Below, piece by piece: positions 30,076-42,463 of a DNA stretch of 64,000 nucleotides. The stretch is from Pelagibacteraceae bacterium AG-404-P08. Its GTDB lineage: Bacteria; Pseudomonadota; Alphaproteobacteria; HIMB59. The stretch covers positions 1 to 64,000 of the forward strand of contig QCJF01000003.1 in NCBI GenBank assembly GCA_003216195.1. The letters are read 5' to 3'. Under the pieces are notes generated by a model. It did not search any database. It was not told the DNA's origin and worked only from the letters and a program-made list of their open reading frames with translations. Positions within the stretch are counted from its first letter, which is position 1. Each line of letters begins with the position of its first letter. The translations under genes were made by a program, and so were the position numbers.

Positions 30076-30709
30076 TTATTTTTAAATTTTTATTCAAATT
30101 GTCTATTATGTATTTATTAAATGAATTTTCGTCGAACTGACTTGGATTTATTATTTCTTTACCCCAAAAAAAAATACCTTTACTGAAAGGTAATGGTATC
30201 TTTAATTTGTCCCAATTATTAAGACGAAAAAAACGATTGGTTTTGAAGGTTAGTAGAGCGATCTTTAAGTCAAACTTTTTGGCTAATTTGTAAATATTAG
30301 TGTTAATTTCATAAGGAGGTCCATGAGGTGCATCTGGTGTGATATAAATACACTCTCCATTTTCTACGGCTAAAGTGATTTCTTTTATTAAGACGGTCGG
30401 TTTATCTTTTTCACGTAAAAGAGGCTCTAAACCAAATTTTCTTTGAACTAAAGTGCTTATTTGACCATCTCTATGAGATGTTGCAACTGGTCTTAATTTT
30501 GGTTTAAATTTCCAACTAAATGTAGAACCCATAAGTTGATTATGCCAAATAAGTACAATGATTGATTTATTATCTCGTAATTGCTTTTCTATGACTTCTT
30601 CGTTTACACCTGACCAATTACTTGTTTTTTTTATAATTGATAATGACAGATAAATTAAATTTACAAAAATAATCTTAAAGAATTTATTCTTAGATAATTT
30701 TTTAAGCAT
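30059..30709 (-). CDS. DUF374 lysophospholipid acyltransferase-like protein
   Basis: WHNQLMGS, SHRDGQIS, ITPDAPHGPP motifs; in lipid A cluster. Confidence 0.88.
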   Translation of the reverse strand: MLKKLSKNKFFKIIFVNLIYLSLSIIKKTSNWSGVNEEVIEKQLRDNKSIIVLIWHNQLMGSTFSWKFKPKLRPVATSHRDGQISTLVQRKFGLEPLLREKDKPTVLIKEITLAVENGECIYITPDAPHGPPYEINTNIYKLAKKFDLKIALLTFKTNRFFRLNNWDKLKIPLPFSKGIFFWGKEIINPSQFDENSFNKYIIDNLNKNLKIIDAHF

Positions 30710-32429
30710 TTTTTTTAATTTGTCTTTGATAAAGATTATAATAATGTTTTTTCTTTGCCATTAAGGTTTTATGAGTTCCCTTCTCAACAACCTCACCATT
30801 TTCTAAATAGTAAATTTCATCGAAATTTTTAATTGTACTTAATCTATGTGCAACTACGATCATTGTAATTTTAGGCAAATGATACAAATTATTGAATAGC
30901 TTAGACTCTGTTTTAAGATCTAAATTTGAAGTTGGTTCATCTAATAATACAACAGGGCTTTTTTGAGCAAGAGCTCTCGCTATTGAAATTCTTTGCCTTT
31001 GCCCCCCAGACAATTTAATTCCATTTTCTCCAATTTTAGTATCTAATTTTAAAGGTAGTTTATTTGCAAAATCATTCACACAAGCAATATTAGCAAAATG
31101 ATTTATATTTGATTTGTTGTGACCAGAGTTATATTTTATATTTTCTGAAATAGTACCATCAAACAAAACTGTATCTTGGCTAACTAGGCTAAATATATTT
31201 CTTAGACAATTTAATTTTAATTTTTTTATATCAATTTCATTTATTATTATGTCACCTTTAGTGATATCAAATAATCTCAAAAATAAAGCCATAATTGTTG
31301 ATTTACCCCCTCCAGACGGTCCCACAAATGCAACTTTTTTCCCTGCTTTGAGGTTAAAATTAACTCGGTTAATTATATTTTTATTTGTATTTTCGTATTT
31401 AAAAAAAACCTCTTTAAAACTCAAAGTCTTGAAATTTTTTATTATCTTAGATCCTCCAATTGTTTCGTTTTTAAAATCTATAAATTCAAATATTCTGGAG
31501 GCAGCACCAAGACCGCTTTGAAGTAAAACATTGACATTTATTAGGTTTTTAAGTGGTGCATAAGCTAACATGAGACTTACTAAAAAACTCATTAATTGCC
31601 CAGCTGTCATATTCTCGTTAATTACAAAAATACCCCCACCAAATATTGCTAAACCAGCTGCCATTGAACCCAATGTTTCAGTAAAAGGTCTGGATCTAGC
31701 AGTAATTTTTTCCTGTTTAAAATTCAATTCTCTAGCTTGCTCAATTTGTTTATTAACTCTTTTAATTTCAAAATTTTCTGCATTGAAAGATTTTACATTT
31801 TTGATACCTCTAAAGACCTCTTCTAAATTTGAAGCTAAAGTTCCAACTTGTTCTTGTAAGTTTTTTGTGACTCTTCTAATTTTTTTACCTAAAACTCTTA
31901 TTGGAACAATGGCCAATGGAAAAATCACTATAGAAATGCATGCTAATTTCCAATTTTGATAAAACATATTTCCTATTAAAACAGTTAAAGTTAAAGAGTC
32001 TTTTATTAATGCGGTATATGTGTTGGCCATTGCCCCACTTAAGTAATAAGTATCTGTAGTAATTCTCGTAATTAATGATCCTATTTTATTTTTAACAAAA
32101 AACCCATAATGCACATTTATTATATTTTTAAAAACATCACGTCTGAGTTTTTCAATAATTCTATGACTCATAAATTGTAAAGAGGTAATTTGGATATAAG
32201 TTACAAACCCTTTTATTACCCCAGTAATTAATATAGCAATGGGTATAAAATATAAATAAAACCTATCAGCATTAATCAAAACATTGTCAAGAGCTGGTTT
32301 AACTAACCATGCATGAAAACCTGTGCATACAGCTGCAATAATCATACATAAAATAGCAACAAACATTCTTAATTTAAAATTAAGAAATAATTTAGAAATT
32401 CTTATAAAATGTTCTTTAGACTCAGACAT
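30702..32429 (-). CDS. msbA: ABC transporter, MsbA-like lipid flippase (TM + ATPase)
   Basis: GPSGGGKST Walker A, LSGGQRQRISIARAL, VVLLDEPTSNLD. Confidence 0.9.
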   Translation of the reverse strand: MSESKEHFIRISKLFLNFKLRMFVAILCMIIAAVCTGFHAWLVKPALDNVLINADRFYLYFIPIAILITGVIKGFVTYIQITSLQFMSHRIIEKLRRDVFKNIINVHYGFFVKNKIGSLITRITTDTYYLSGAMANTYTALIKDSLTLTVLIGNMFYQNWKLACISIVIFPLAIVPIRVLGKKIRRVTKNLQEQVGTLASNLEEVFRGIKNVKSFNAENFEIKRVNKQIEQARELNFKQEKITARSRPFTETLGSMAAGLAIFGGGIFVINENMTAGQLMSFLVSLMLAYAPLKNLINVNVLLQSGLGAASRIFEFIDFKNETIGGSKIIKNFKTLSFKEVFFKYENTNKNIINRVNFNLKAGKKVAFVGPSGGGKSTIMALFLRLFDITKGDIIINEIDIKKLKLNCLRNIFSLVSQDTVLFDGTISENIKYNSGHNKSNINHFANIACVNDFANKLPLKLDTKIGENGIKLSGGQRQRISIARALAQKSPVVLLDEPTSNLDLKTESKLFNNLYHLPKITMIVVAHRLSTIKNFDEIYYLENGEVVEKGTHKTLMAKKKHYYNLYQRQIKKNA

Positions 32430-33330
32430 TAAGGTGACTTCCGATTATTATACTAAAAAGTATGCTGATACCGTAATAGTTATTGCGATTAAAGTATGAG
32501 CCAGCCTTTTCAGGTACATTTTTCCACATAAAATTGAGATCTATAATGTTTATCAAGAAAATCGTTGTTAATAAGACATAGTATAAAAAACTGAAATTCA
32601 AGCCACTTCCAAAAACTGCTAATAAAAAATATTTAAAAAAAATCATTAAATTTATAATGATCATTCTACCGGCTCCAAAAAATAATGTGCTAGAGTATAA
32701 TTTTAATTCTTTGTCTTCTTTTTCATCCTGAGTAGCATAAACAGTATCATAAGTAAGTGTCCAAAAAATTAGTGACACATATAAAATGAGAACAGATAAA
32801 AAGGGTACGTTTGAGCCCATTGCCACCCAGCCAATAAAACAGCCCCAATTATAAGTCAAAGCTAAAATTAATTGGGGTAAGAAAAAAAATCTTTTTGCTA
32901 ATGGGTATAAAATTATCAAAGGAGTGATAACAAGCCCTAATACAATAGCTTCATAATTTAATTGTAATAAAATTATCAATCCTATTATTAAAAGAAAAAA
33001 TAATAGTATAAGTGAGTTCTTTAAACTTATTTGTGATGAGGCTAAAGCTCTATTTTGTGTTCTACTAACTTTCCTATCAATGTCTTTATCAATAAAATCA
33101 TTTACTATGCACCCAGCGGATCTCATAACCAATGAACCTAAAAAAAAAATTATAAACAAAATTAAAATGTTATTAGACGAAATATTTGTTGAGGATGCTA
33201 AAATGAAACTAATTGGGTAAAAAAGTAAAAGAAAACCAATAGGTTTATCTAATCTAACTAAAATAATGTATGGGTGTGTGAAAGGTGGAAATAATTTAAA
33301 AATTAAATTATTCTTATAATTGTTATTCAT
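32422..33330 (-). CDS. ubiA: 4-hydroxybenzoate polyprenyltransferase
   Basis: RLDKPIGFLLLFYP, AGCIVNDFIDKDIDRKVSRTQNR, YDTVYATQDEKEDKE. Confidence 0.95.
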   Translation of the reverse strand: MNNNYKNNLIFKLFPPFTHPYIILVRLDKPIGFLLLFYPISFILASSTNISSNNILILFIIFFLGSLVMRSAGCIVNDFIDKDIDRKVSRTQNRALASSQISLKNSLILLFFLLIIGLIILLQLNYEAIVLGLVITPLIILYPLAKRFFFLPQLILALTYNWGCFIGWVAMGSNVPFLSVLILYVSLIFWTLTYDTVYATQDEKEDKELKLYSSTLFFGAGRMIIINLMIFFKYFLLAVFGSGLNFSFLYYVLLTTIFLINIIDLNFMWKNVPEKAGSYFNRNNYYGISILFSIIIGSHLNV

Positions 33331-34036
33331 GAAGAGAGTTTATTGTAATTCAATTATAAAGCAGGGTAGCACTTATGAGCTAGAAAAAAAGTATTATATC
33401 CATCTTGTAAAAGTTATAAGGCTTAAAATAGGAGATGAGATCTCTTTGTTTAACAACATTTCTGGAGAATGGAAGTGCGAAATAATTGACATAAAAAAAA
33501 ATTTTTTAAAAGCGAAATCGATAAGTCAAATCTCAGTACCTCGAGCAGAAACTTTGATAGACTTAATGTTTTCTCCCATAAAATACCAAAACAGTGAATT
33601 AATTATAAGACAATCAACTGAGATGGGTGTGAGGTGTATATTTCCAACATCATTTAATAGAACTATAAACACAAAGATTAATCTTGATAAGTTTAATACA
33701 TATGCTCTAGGTGCTGCTCAACAAAGTGGAAGATTATCAATACCAAACATAGACAAGTTAATTGACCTTAAAGATAGGTCTAATATTATGTCTAGTAAAA
33801 CAGTGCTGATGTTTGATGAAAATCTCAAAGGAATTCATCTATCACAAGCTAAAGTTAAACCAAATAGTGAAATTTTAGTTGTTATAGGACCTGAGGGAGG
33901 TTTTGAGGAGGAGGAAAGAGCATTTATTTCAGATAGCTCAAAAAATTTCTTTAATGTGAGCCTAGGCCCAAACATTTTGAAAGCTGACACAGCAGTTATT
34001 GCCGCACTTAGTTTAACATTTCACTATTTTTCATAA
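33329..34036 (+). CDS. rsmE: 16S rRNA (uracil1498-N3)-methyltransferase
   Basis: VIGPEGGFEEEE, SLGPNILKADTAVIAAL; ATG at 33329 (track uses TTG 33320). Confidence 0.92.
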   Translation: MKRVYCNSIIKQGSTYELEKKYYIHLVKVIRLKIGDEISLFNNISGEWKCEIIDIKKNFLKAKSISQISVPRAETLIDLMFSPIKYQNSELIIRQSTEMGVRCIFPTSFNRTINTKINLDKFNTYALGAAQQSGRLSIPNIDKLIDLKDRSNIMSSKTVLMFDENLKGIHLSQAKVKPNSEILVVIGPEGGFEEEERAFISDSSKNFFNVSLGPNILKADTAVIAALSLTFHYFS

Positions 34037-34101
34037 TTATAGCGGGTTTAAGCGACATCCTGTCAATATACTGTACAAAAAAGATTACTAATATGTCTTA
34101 G

Positions 34102-36548
<2,447 letters not shown>

Positions 36549-36551
36549 TTT

Positions 36552-37478
36552 GTGTTAGAAAAAAAGCATCATCAAACCTTTGTGCAGACAGATCAAAACC
36601 TGTTCTTTTTGCAAGCTGTTAATTTTTTAAAACAACTTTATGTACTAATTAAACCTGGTGTAATCTCGCTTGTAATATTTACGGCTTTATGTGCGATGCT
36701 ATTAGCACCATCTGATAAAAGTTTATTTATAAAAGGAATGGCTCTTACCCTTATAGCAATGGGAGCATCTGGTTCAGCTATTTTAAATATGTGGTTTGAT
36801 CGAATAATTGACTCTAAAATGGATAGAACAAAGTTTAGACCTATTCCTTCAGGAAATATCTCAGCAAATACAGCACTTGGGACTGGATTAATTTTTTCTT
36901 TTTTTTCTGTGGTAGGTTTATTTTTCTTTGGAAATATTAAGGCCTCAATCTTATTGGCATTTACAATTCTTTATTACTCCGTTTTTTATACAATGTATCT
37001 CAAGCACAAAACTGCACAAAATATAGTGATTGGTGGTTTAGCTGGTGCTCTCCCTCCAGTGATTGCATGGATAAGTATTTCAAGTGAACAAATTTTCTAC
37101 CCGTTAATATTATGCTTAATAATATTTTTATGGACACCTCCACACTCTTGGGCATTGGCTATATTTAGAAACCAAGATTACTCTGACGCTGATATACCCA
37201 TGTACCCCGTTAAACATGGCATAAAAAAAACACTTTTTATGATGAATATTTATACTTTTTTAATGGTTGCATCAGTAAACTCTCTATATTTTTTTAAATA
37301 CGCGGGAATGAGCTTTTTTTTAGGCTCCAATCTTCTCAATGCATATTTTATTTACAAACTTTTTAAACTCAATAAGTCACAAAATATTAAAAAAGACTCA
37401 ATTAAACTTTTTGGATATTCAATTGTGTATCTTTTTCTTATTTTTACCCTAACAGTTATTGATAAATATTTATTCTAA
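36552..37478 (+). CDS. ctaB: Protoheme IX farnesyltransferase
   Basis: LNMWFDRIIDSKMDRTKFRPIPSG, WTPPHSWALAIFRNQDY; GTG start. Confidence 0.95.
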   Translation: MLEKKHHQTFVQTDQNLFFLQAVNFLKQLYVLIKPGVISLVIFTALCAMLLAPSDKSLFIKGMALTLIAMGASGSAILNMWFDRIIDSKMDRTKFRPIPSGNISANTALGTGLIFSFFSVVGLFFFGNIKASILLAFTILYYSVFYTMYLKHKTAQNIVIGGLAGALPPVIAWISISSEQIFYPLILCLIIFLWTPPHSWALAIFRNQDYSDADIPMYPVKHGIKKTLFMMNIYTFLMVASVNSLYFFKYAGMSFFLGSNLLNAYFIYKLFKLNKSQNIKKDSIKLFGYSIVYLFLIFTLTVIDKYLF

Positions 37479-37579
37479 TGAAAAGAAAAAATAAAAACTT
37501 ATTAGTCTTGGCTTTACTTTTCATGCTCGTAACAGCATTTTATTTCATTACAATATTTAGAATTAAATCTGGTATTTGA
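37478..37579 (+). CDS. Small single-TM protein in cox operon (33 aa; CoxF-like position)
   Basis: Not in ORF track; MKRKNKNLLVLALLFMLVTAFYFITIFRIKSGI*, TAATG overlap with ctaB stop and TTGA overlap with ctaG start. Confidence 0.65.
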   Translation: MKRKNKNLLVLALLFMLVTAFYFITIFRIKSGI

Positions 37580-38112
37580 ACGTAACAAATAAAAATAAAA
37601 CATTAATTTTTTTAATGTTGATACTTGGATTTATGGTAAGTCTGGTAGTTTTTTCTGTTCCATTGTATAAGCTTTTTTGTGATCTGACTGGATTTCAAGG
37701 TTTTAATAAAGAAGTAAAAATTCAGGAACAACAACAAAATATCAATTTGGGAGAACTTGATATAAAAGTAATATTTTCAGCTCAGGTAAATGAAGGTTTG
37801 GACTGGATGTTCGAGGCTCCTCAAAAAATGAATATTACAGAAGGTGTAAAGTATGATGTTGTTTTTAAAGCTAAAAACAATACTGACGTTAGCTCAACAG
37901 GTACGTCTATATTTAACATTTTACCACCTAAAATTGGTCCATACCTATATAAGATAGAATGCTTTTGCTTCATTGATCAAACGATAAAACCAAATCAAGT
38001 TGTTGAGTTTCCTGTCACTTTCTATTTAGATCCATTGATACTTGACGATCCTGAGGCAAGTAGGACTAAGAATGTCACTTTGTCATATACCTTTTTTGAG
38101 AAAAAAGAATGA
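37576..38112 (+). CDS. ctaG: Cytochrome c oxidase assembly protein CtaG/Cox11
   Basis: VPLYKLFCDLTGFQG, KIECFCFIDQTIKPNQ copper motif; TTG start. Confidence 0.95.
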   Translation: MNVTNKNKTLIFLMLILGFMVSLVVFSVPLYKLFCDLTGFQGFNKEVKIQEQQQNINLGELDIKVIFSAQVNEGLDWMFEAPQKMNITEGVKYDVVFKAKNNTDVSSTGTSIFNILPPKIGPYLYKIECFCFIDQTIKPNQVVEFPVTFYLDPLILDDPEASRTKNVTLSYTFFEKKE

Positions 38113-38124
38113 AATATTGTTTAA

Positions 38125-38967
38125 ATGGTTGATTTAGTATTTAAAGACTCTGAAAAGAAACATAAATTTCATCTTGTAAATCCTAGTCCCTGGCCATTAG
38201 TTGGTGCTTTTTCTGCTCTTTTTCTAGTTTCAGGTGCTATTTTGTATATGCACTATGAGATGCTATGGCCTATGCTAGCAGGTCTTGTTCTAATACTTTT
38301 TACTATGTTTATGTGGTGGCGAGACATAATAAAAGAGAGTACTTTTTTGAAAGTACACAATTCAATCACTGAGATTGGTCTTAGGTGGGGTATGGCTCTG
38401 TTCATCACATCAGAAGTTATGTTTTTTGTTGCTTTCTTTTGGGCTTTTTTCGATGCAAGTCTATTACCTAAAACATTTTTAGATGAGTACAAAGAAGTTT
38501 TTACAGGTACTCTTGGAATAGGAGTTTGGCCTCCAAAAGGAATTGAAACTTTTGACCCACTAGATATCCCATACTTAAATACCTTAATTTTACTTTTATC
38601 AGGTACTACCTGTACATGGGCACACCATGAATTAAGAGAGGGTAATAATAAAGAGGCTCTTAAAGGTTTATATTACACGGTTTTTTTAGGTTTTATATTT
38701 TCACTTTTACAAATATATGAATACCAACATGCAACTTTTGGTTTCACTGAAGGTATATATCCTTCAACTTTTTTCATGGCAACCGGTTTTCACGGCTTTC
38801 ATGTACTAATAGGTACTTTGTTTTTATTAGTATGTTTATTGAGAATAAGAAAAGGTCATTTAACCCCAAAAAGACATTTTGGTTTTGAAGCAGCTGCATG
38901 GTATTGGCATTTTGTTGATGTTGTTTGGTTGTTTTTATACATAAGTATCTATTGGTGGGGAAGATAA
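38125..38967 (+). CDS. coxC: Cytochrome c oxidase subunit III
   Basis: FITSEVMFFVAFFWAFF, FHGFHVLIGT, WYWHFVDVVWLFLY. Confidence 0.97.
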   Translation: MVDLVFKDSEKKHKFHLVNPSPWPLVGAFSALFLVSGAILYMHYEMLWPMLAGLVLILFTMFMWWRDIIKESTFLKVHNSITEIGLRWGMALFITSEVMFFVAFFWAFFDASLLPKTFLDEYKEVFTGTLGIGVWPPKGIETFDPLDIPYLNTLILLLSGTTCTWAHHELREGNNKEALKGLYYTVFLGFIFSLLQIYEYQHATFGFTEGIYPSTFFMATGFHGFHVLIGTLFLLVCLLRIRKGHLTPKRHFGFEAAAWYWHFVDVVWLFLYISIYWWGR

Positions 38968-39010
38968 ACCAAACATTTATATCTTTTACTTTTAATTCAA
39001 TTTTTTATTT

Positions 39011-39682
39011 ATGAATAAGTCATCATTAACATTTGTATTTATAGGAATTTCTATTTTAACCTTTATCTTAGGTTCGTGGCAACTTTACCGGCTAAATTGG
39101 AAAAATGATTTAATGGATAATATTCGTAATTCAATTCTCAATCCCACTTTGTTTTCAGATGTACTGAATTACAATAATTTAGTAACAGTAAAATTAGATG
39201 ATAATTATACAATTCTTAACAAACCAATTTATTTAGAGTCAAAAACATTTAAAGGAAAAACAGGTTATCACCTAATACTTCCGGTAAAGTACAAAAATAG
39301 TATGTACAGTGTCATTAATTTTGGATGGTTTTTAGACAAAGATGTAGATCAAGTTCAAAATATCATTCAAAGATATCAATCAATTGACAACCCTAAGGTA
39401 TACATTAGAGATTTTAATTCAGATAAACCTTTTTTTACCCCAGAGAATGATTTATCTAATAATACTTGGTACTCTATTAATAAAACTGATTTTAGTCAGT
39501 TTTATCAATATACATTCCTATCTAAATATTATTTTGTTCTGCTAGATGATAGGGTATCTAAATATACCTTTAATCCTCTTGTATTTTTGAGAAATAATCA
39601 TTTGAATTATTCAATAACTTGGTTTTTGCTTAGCTTGTCAAGTATCGTTATGCTGTTAATTATAAGAAGAAAATATGAATAA
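39011..39682 (+). CDS. SURF1 family protein
   Basis: GSWQLYRLNWK N-terminus, VINFGWF, HLNYSITWFLLS C-terminus, cox operon context. Confidence 0.9.
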   Translation: MNKSSLTFVFIGISILTFILGSWQLYRLNWKNDLMDNIRNSILNPTLFSDVLNYNNLVTVKLDDNYTILNKPIYLESKTFKGKTGYHLILPVKYKNSMYSVINFGWFLDKDVDQVQNIIQRYQSIDNPKVYIRDFNSDKPFFTPENDLSNNTWYSINKTDFSQFYQYTFLSKYYFVLLDDRVSKYTFNPLVFLRNNHLNYSITWFLLSLSSIVMLLIIRRKYE

Positions 39683-41114
39683 ACTTAAAGAGTATTTTAA
39701 AAGCTACTATGTTTTGAATGATGTCAGTGGTCTTTTATTTTGGGATAATGCAACTAATTTACCAAAAAAAAGTGTTGAGTCTAGATCAGAGCAAATGTCT
39801 ATTTTATCTAACTTTACAGATAGAATATTTAGAAGCGAAGAGATTCAAGAAGAAATTCAAAAAGCTGAAAATACAAAATTAAGCGAAGCAGATAGTATGT
39901 GTTTAAAATTAATGAAGAGTATTATCGTTAAAGAAAATGCTATTGACCCAGATTTGAAATCTCTACTGATAAAAAAAAAACTAACTTGTGAGCATTTATG
40001 GAGAGAGGCTAGATCAAAAAATGATTCTTCGGTAATTGAAAAAGATTTCAATGATCTATTAGATTTAGTACATGAGGAAGCAAGTCAATTAGCTAAAGCT
40101 ACTAATCTATCACCTTATGACTCATTAATTTCAAAATATGATATTGATTATGATTCATCAAAGATAGACAAATTTTTTTCAGTAATTGAGAGAGAAATAA
40201 TACCTAAATATTTGGATATTAAAAAAATTAAATCACCTCATGTTTATAAATCAAATATTTCAGTCTCAGAAATATTAAAAATGGTGAAAGTAAAATTAGA
40301 ACAACTCAACTTTGATTTTGACAGAGGTAGAATTGATCAATCTCATCACCCTTTTTGTGGAGGAGCTACAAATGATGTAAGGATAACAACCAGGTTTGAA
40401 GACAATATATTAGAGTCCTTATCAGCATTATTTCACGAGACAGGCCATGGAGTCTATGAGCAGAATCGACCTAATGAATATCTTTATGAGCCATTGGGTC
40501 AATCTCGTAGTTTAAGCGTCCATGAAAGCCAATCTCTTTTTTTTGAAAATCATATCTTTAAATCAAAGGTTTATTTTAAAATTATAAACAATATTTTTGA
40601 TAACTCTAAAGACTTGGAAAAATCGTTTTTAGAGCACTATCATACTGTGAGAGTTAATCCTATAAGGGTTAGTGCTGATGAATTTTCTTACCCGATCCAT
40701 GTTTACATCAGGTATAAAATTGAAAAAGAGATATTTAAAAATAAAATTTACTTTAAAGATATTAAAAATTTATGGAACGAAAACTATTTAAATAATTTGT
40801 CAATCAATCTAATTTCAGAAACAGAGGGGGTTCTCCAAGATATTCATTGGTATGAAGGTATCTTTGGTTATTTCCCTACTTATGCACTTGGTGCTATGAT
40901 AGCCTCACAAATTAAATATAATTGCCCTTTATTTGATATTTTTTTAGACAACCCTAATGAAGAAAATATAAATAATTTAATCATTTGGTTAAATACTAAT
41001 ATCCACCAAAAAGCTTCTTTATATTCATCTGATGAAATGTTACAAAGCATTTCTGGCGAGAATTTAAACTCAAAATATTATTTAGATCATTTGGTTGATA
41101 GATTTGTTAAATGA
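39675..41114 (+). CDS. Carboxypeptidase M32 (Taq-type)
   Basis: HPFCGGATNDVRITTRF, HETGHGVYEQ (HExxH-like HETGH), ESQSLFFEN. Confidence 0.93.
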   Translation: MNKLKEYFKSYYVLNDVSGLLFWDNATNLPKKSVESRSEQMSILSNFTDRIFRSEEIQEEIQKAENTKLSEADSMCLKLMKSIIVKENAIDPDLKSLLIKKKLTCEHLWREARSKNDSSVIEKDFNDLLDLVHEEASQLAKATNLSPYDSLISKYDIDYDSSKIDKFFSVIEREIIPKYLDIKKIKSPHVYKSNISVSEILKMVKVKLEQLNFDFDRGRIDQSHHPFCGGATNDVRITTRFEDNILESLSALFHETGHGVYEQNRPNEYLYEPLGQSRSLSVHESQSLFFENHIFKSKVYFKIINNIFDNSKDLEKSFLEHYHTVRVNPIRVSADEFSYPIHVYIRYKIEKEIFKNKIYFKDIKNLWNENYLNNLSINLISETEGVLQDIHWYEGIFGYFPTYALGAMIASQIKYNCPLFDIFLDNPNEENINNLIIWLNTNIHQKASLYSSDEMLQSISGENLNSKYYLDHLVDRFVK

Positions 41115-42463
41115 AATACATAAGTACGCGAGATGATAAAAAAGAGTACTCTGCTGAGCAGGTACTCAATTTCGGTCTAGCACCAGATGGAGGTCTATTT
41201 ATTCCAAATGAAATTCCGAAATTTAGTAGTAATCAAATAAATGCATTAAAAGGAAAAAATTATTTTGAAATAGCAAATTTTATTTTAACCCCTTTTTTAT
41301 CAGATTTATTTGAAGCTCAAATAATTGAAAAGATTATCGAAGAGGCATATTGTAAATTTGATAAAGAAATTGTTTCAATATCTAACATAGGTGACAACGA
41401 TCTATTAAATTTATTTCATGGCCCGACACTAGCTTTTAAAGATTATGCTATGTGTTTGTTAGCTAAGATATATGAATACTATTTAAAGAAACTAGATAGA
41501 AAATTAGTAGTTATCGGAGCAACTTCTGGCGATACCGGTTCTGCTGCAATTCAAGCCTTTAAAGATATTGAAAATATTAGTATTTTTATTTTACACCCTC
41601 ATAACTCCACATCTCTCTTCCAAAGAAAACAAATGACAACTAGTGGAGGTAAAAATGTTTTTAATATTGCCCTAAATGGAAGTTTTGATGATTGCCAAAA
41701 TTTAGTAAAAAAACTTTTTAGAGATAAAGATATAAATAATAAATATAGCTTTACTGCAGTGAATTCAATTAATTGGTTTAGGGTGCTACCACAATCAATT
41801 TATTATGCATGGTCATATCTTAATCATAATATTGATAATTTTGTTGTACCAAGTGGTAATTTTGGAAATATATATTCTGCTCATTTGCTAAAGTCAATGG
41901 GATTTCCAATAAATAAGTTAATTGTTGCGACAAATGAGAATAATATTTTACATCGAATTATAAGCAATAATGATCTACATCTTTACAATGTTGTAAAAAC
42001 TAATAGCCCTAGCATGGATATAACAATATCAAGTAATTTTGAAAGACTTTTAGCAGAGCTTCTTGGACCAGGAGCAACAAATGAGCTTTTTCAAAATATA
42101 CAAAACAATGAACATAATAAAAAATTAGAAAGTTCTATTCATAAGTCATTATCTGAGAAATTTTTATCTGAGAGTGCAACTTCTAAAGAGGTTGAAAATC
42201 AAATTAAAATCACATATGAAAATTACAAAATTTTATTAGACCCTCATACAGCTGTTGGCATAGTATGTGCGGAAAAATTAAATTTAAAAAAAGCAATGTG
42301 TCTTGCCTGTGCCCATCCAGTAAAATTTCAGGAAACTGTCCAAAAGGCATTAGGTAACAATGTAAAATATGATAAAAACATAGAATTTCTTAATGATGAA
42401 AAATTTGCAATTTTAGACAACAATTATAAGGAACTTGGAGATTATATAGAAGCACATGCCTAA
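41111..42463 (+). CDS. thrC: Threonine synthase
   Basis: FHGPTLAFKDYAM PLP-lysine motif, GATSGDTGSAAIQAF. Confidence 0.95.
   Translation: MKYISTRDDKKEYSAEQVLNFGLAPDGGLFIPNEIPKFSSNQINALKGKNYFEIANFILTPFLSDLFEAQIIEKIIEEAYCKFDKEIVSISNIGDNDLLNLFHGPTLAFKDYAMCLLAKIYEYYLKKLDRKLVVIGATSGDTGSAAIQAFKDIENISIFILHPHNSTSLFQRKQMTTSGGKNVFNIALNGSFDDCQNLVKKLFRDKDINNKYSFTAVNSINWFRVLPQSIYYAWSYLNHNIDNFVVPSGNFGNIYSAHLLKSMGFPINKLIVATNENNILHRIISNNDLHLYNVVKTNSPSMDITISSNFERLLAELLGPGATNELFQNIQNNEHNKKLESSIHKSLSEKFLSESATSKEVENQIKITYENYKILLDPHTAVGIVCAEKLNLKKAMCLACAHPVKFQETVQKALGNNVKYDKNIEFLNDEKFAILDNNYKELGDYIEAHA

Noticed and set aside
31249-31959. Plus-strand ORFs 31249-31521 and 31570-31959 opposite msbA
   Set aside because: Shadow ORFs antisense to conserved ABC transporter sequence
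34037-34101. Possible regulatory leader before coxB
   Set aside because: No convincing hairpin, palindrome or riboswitch motif; only ordinary AT-rich promoter-like sequence
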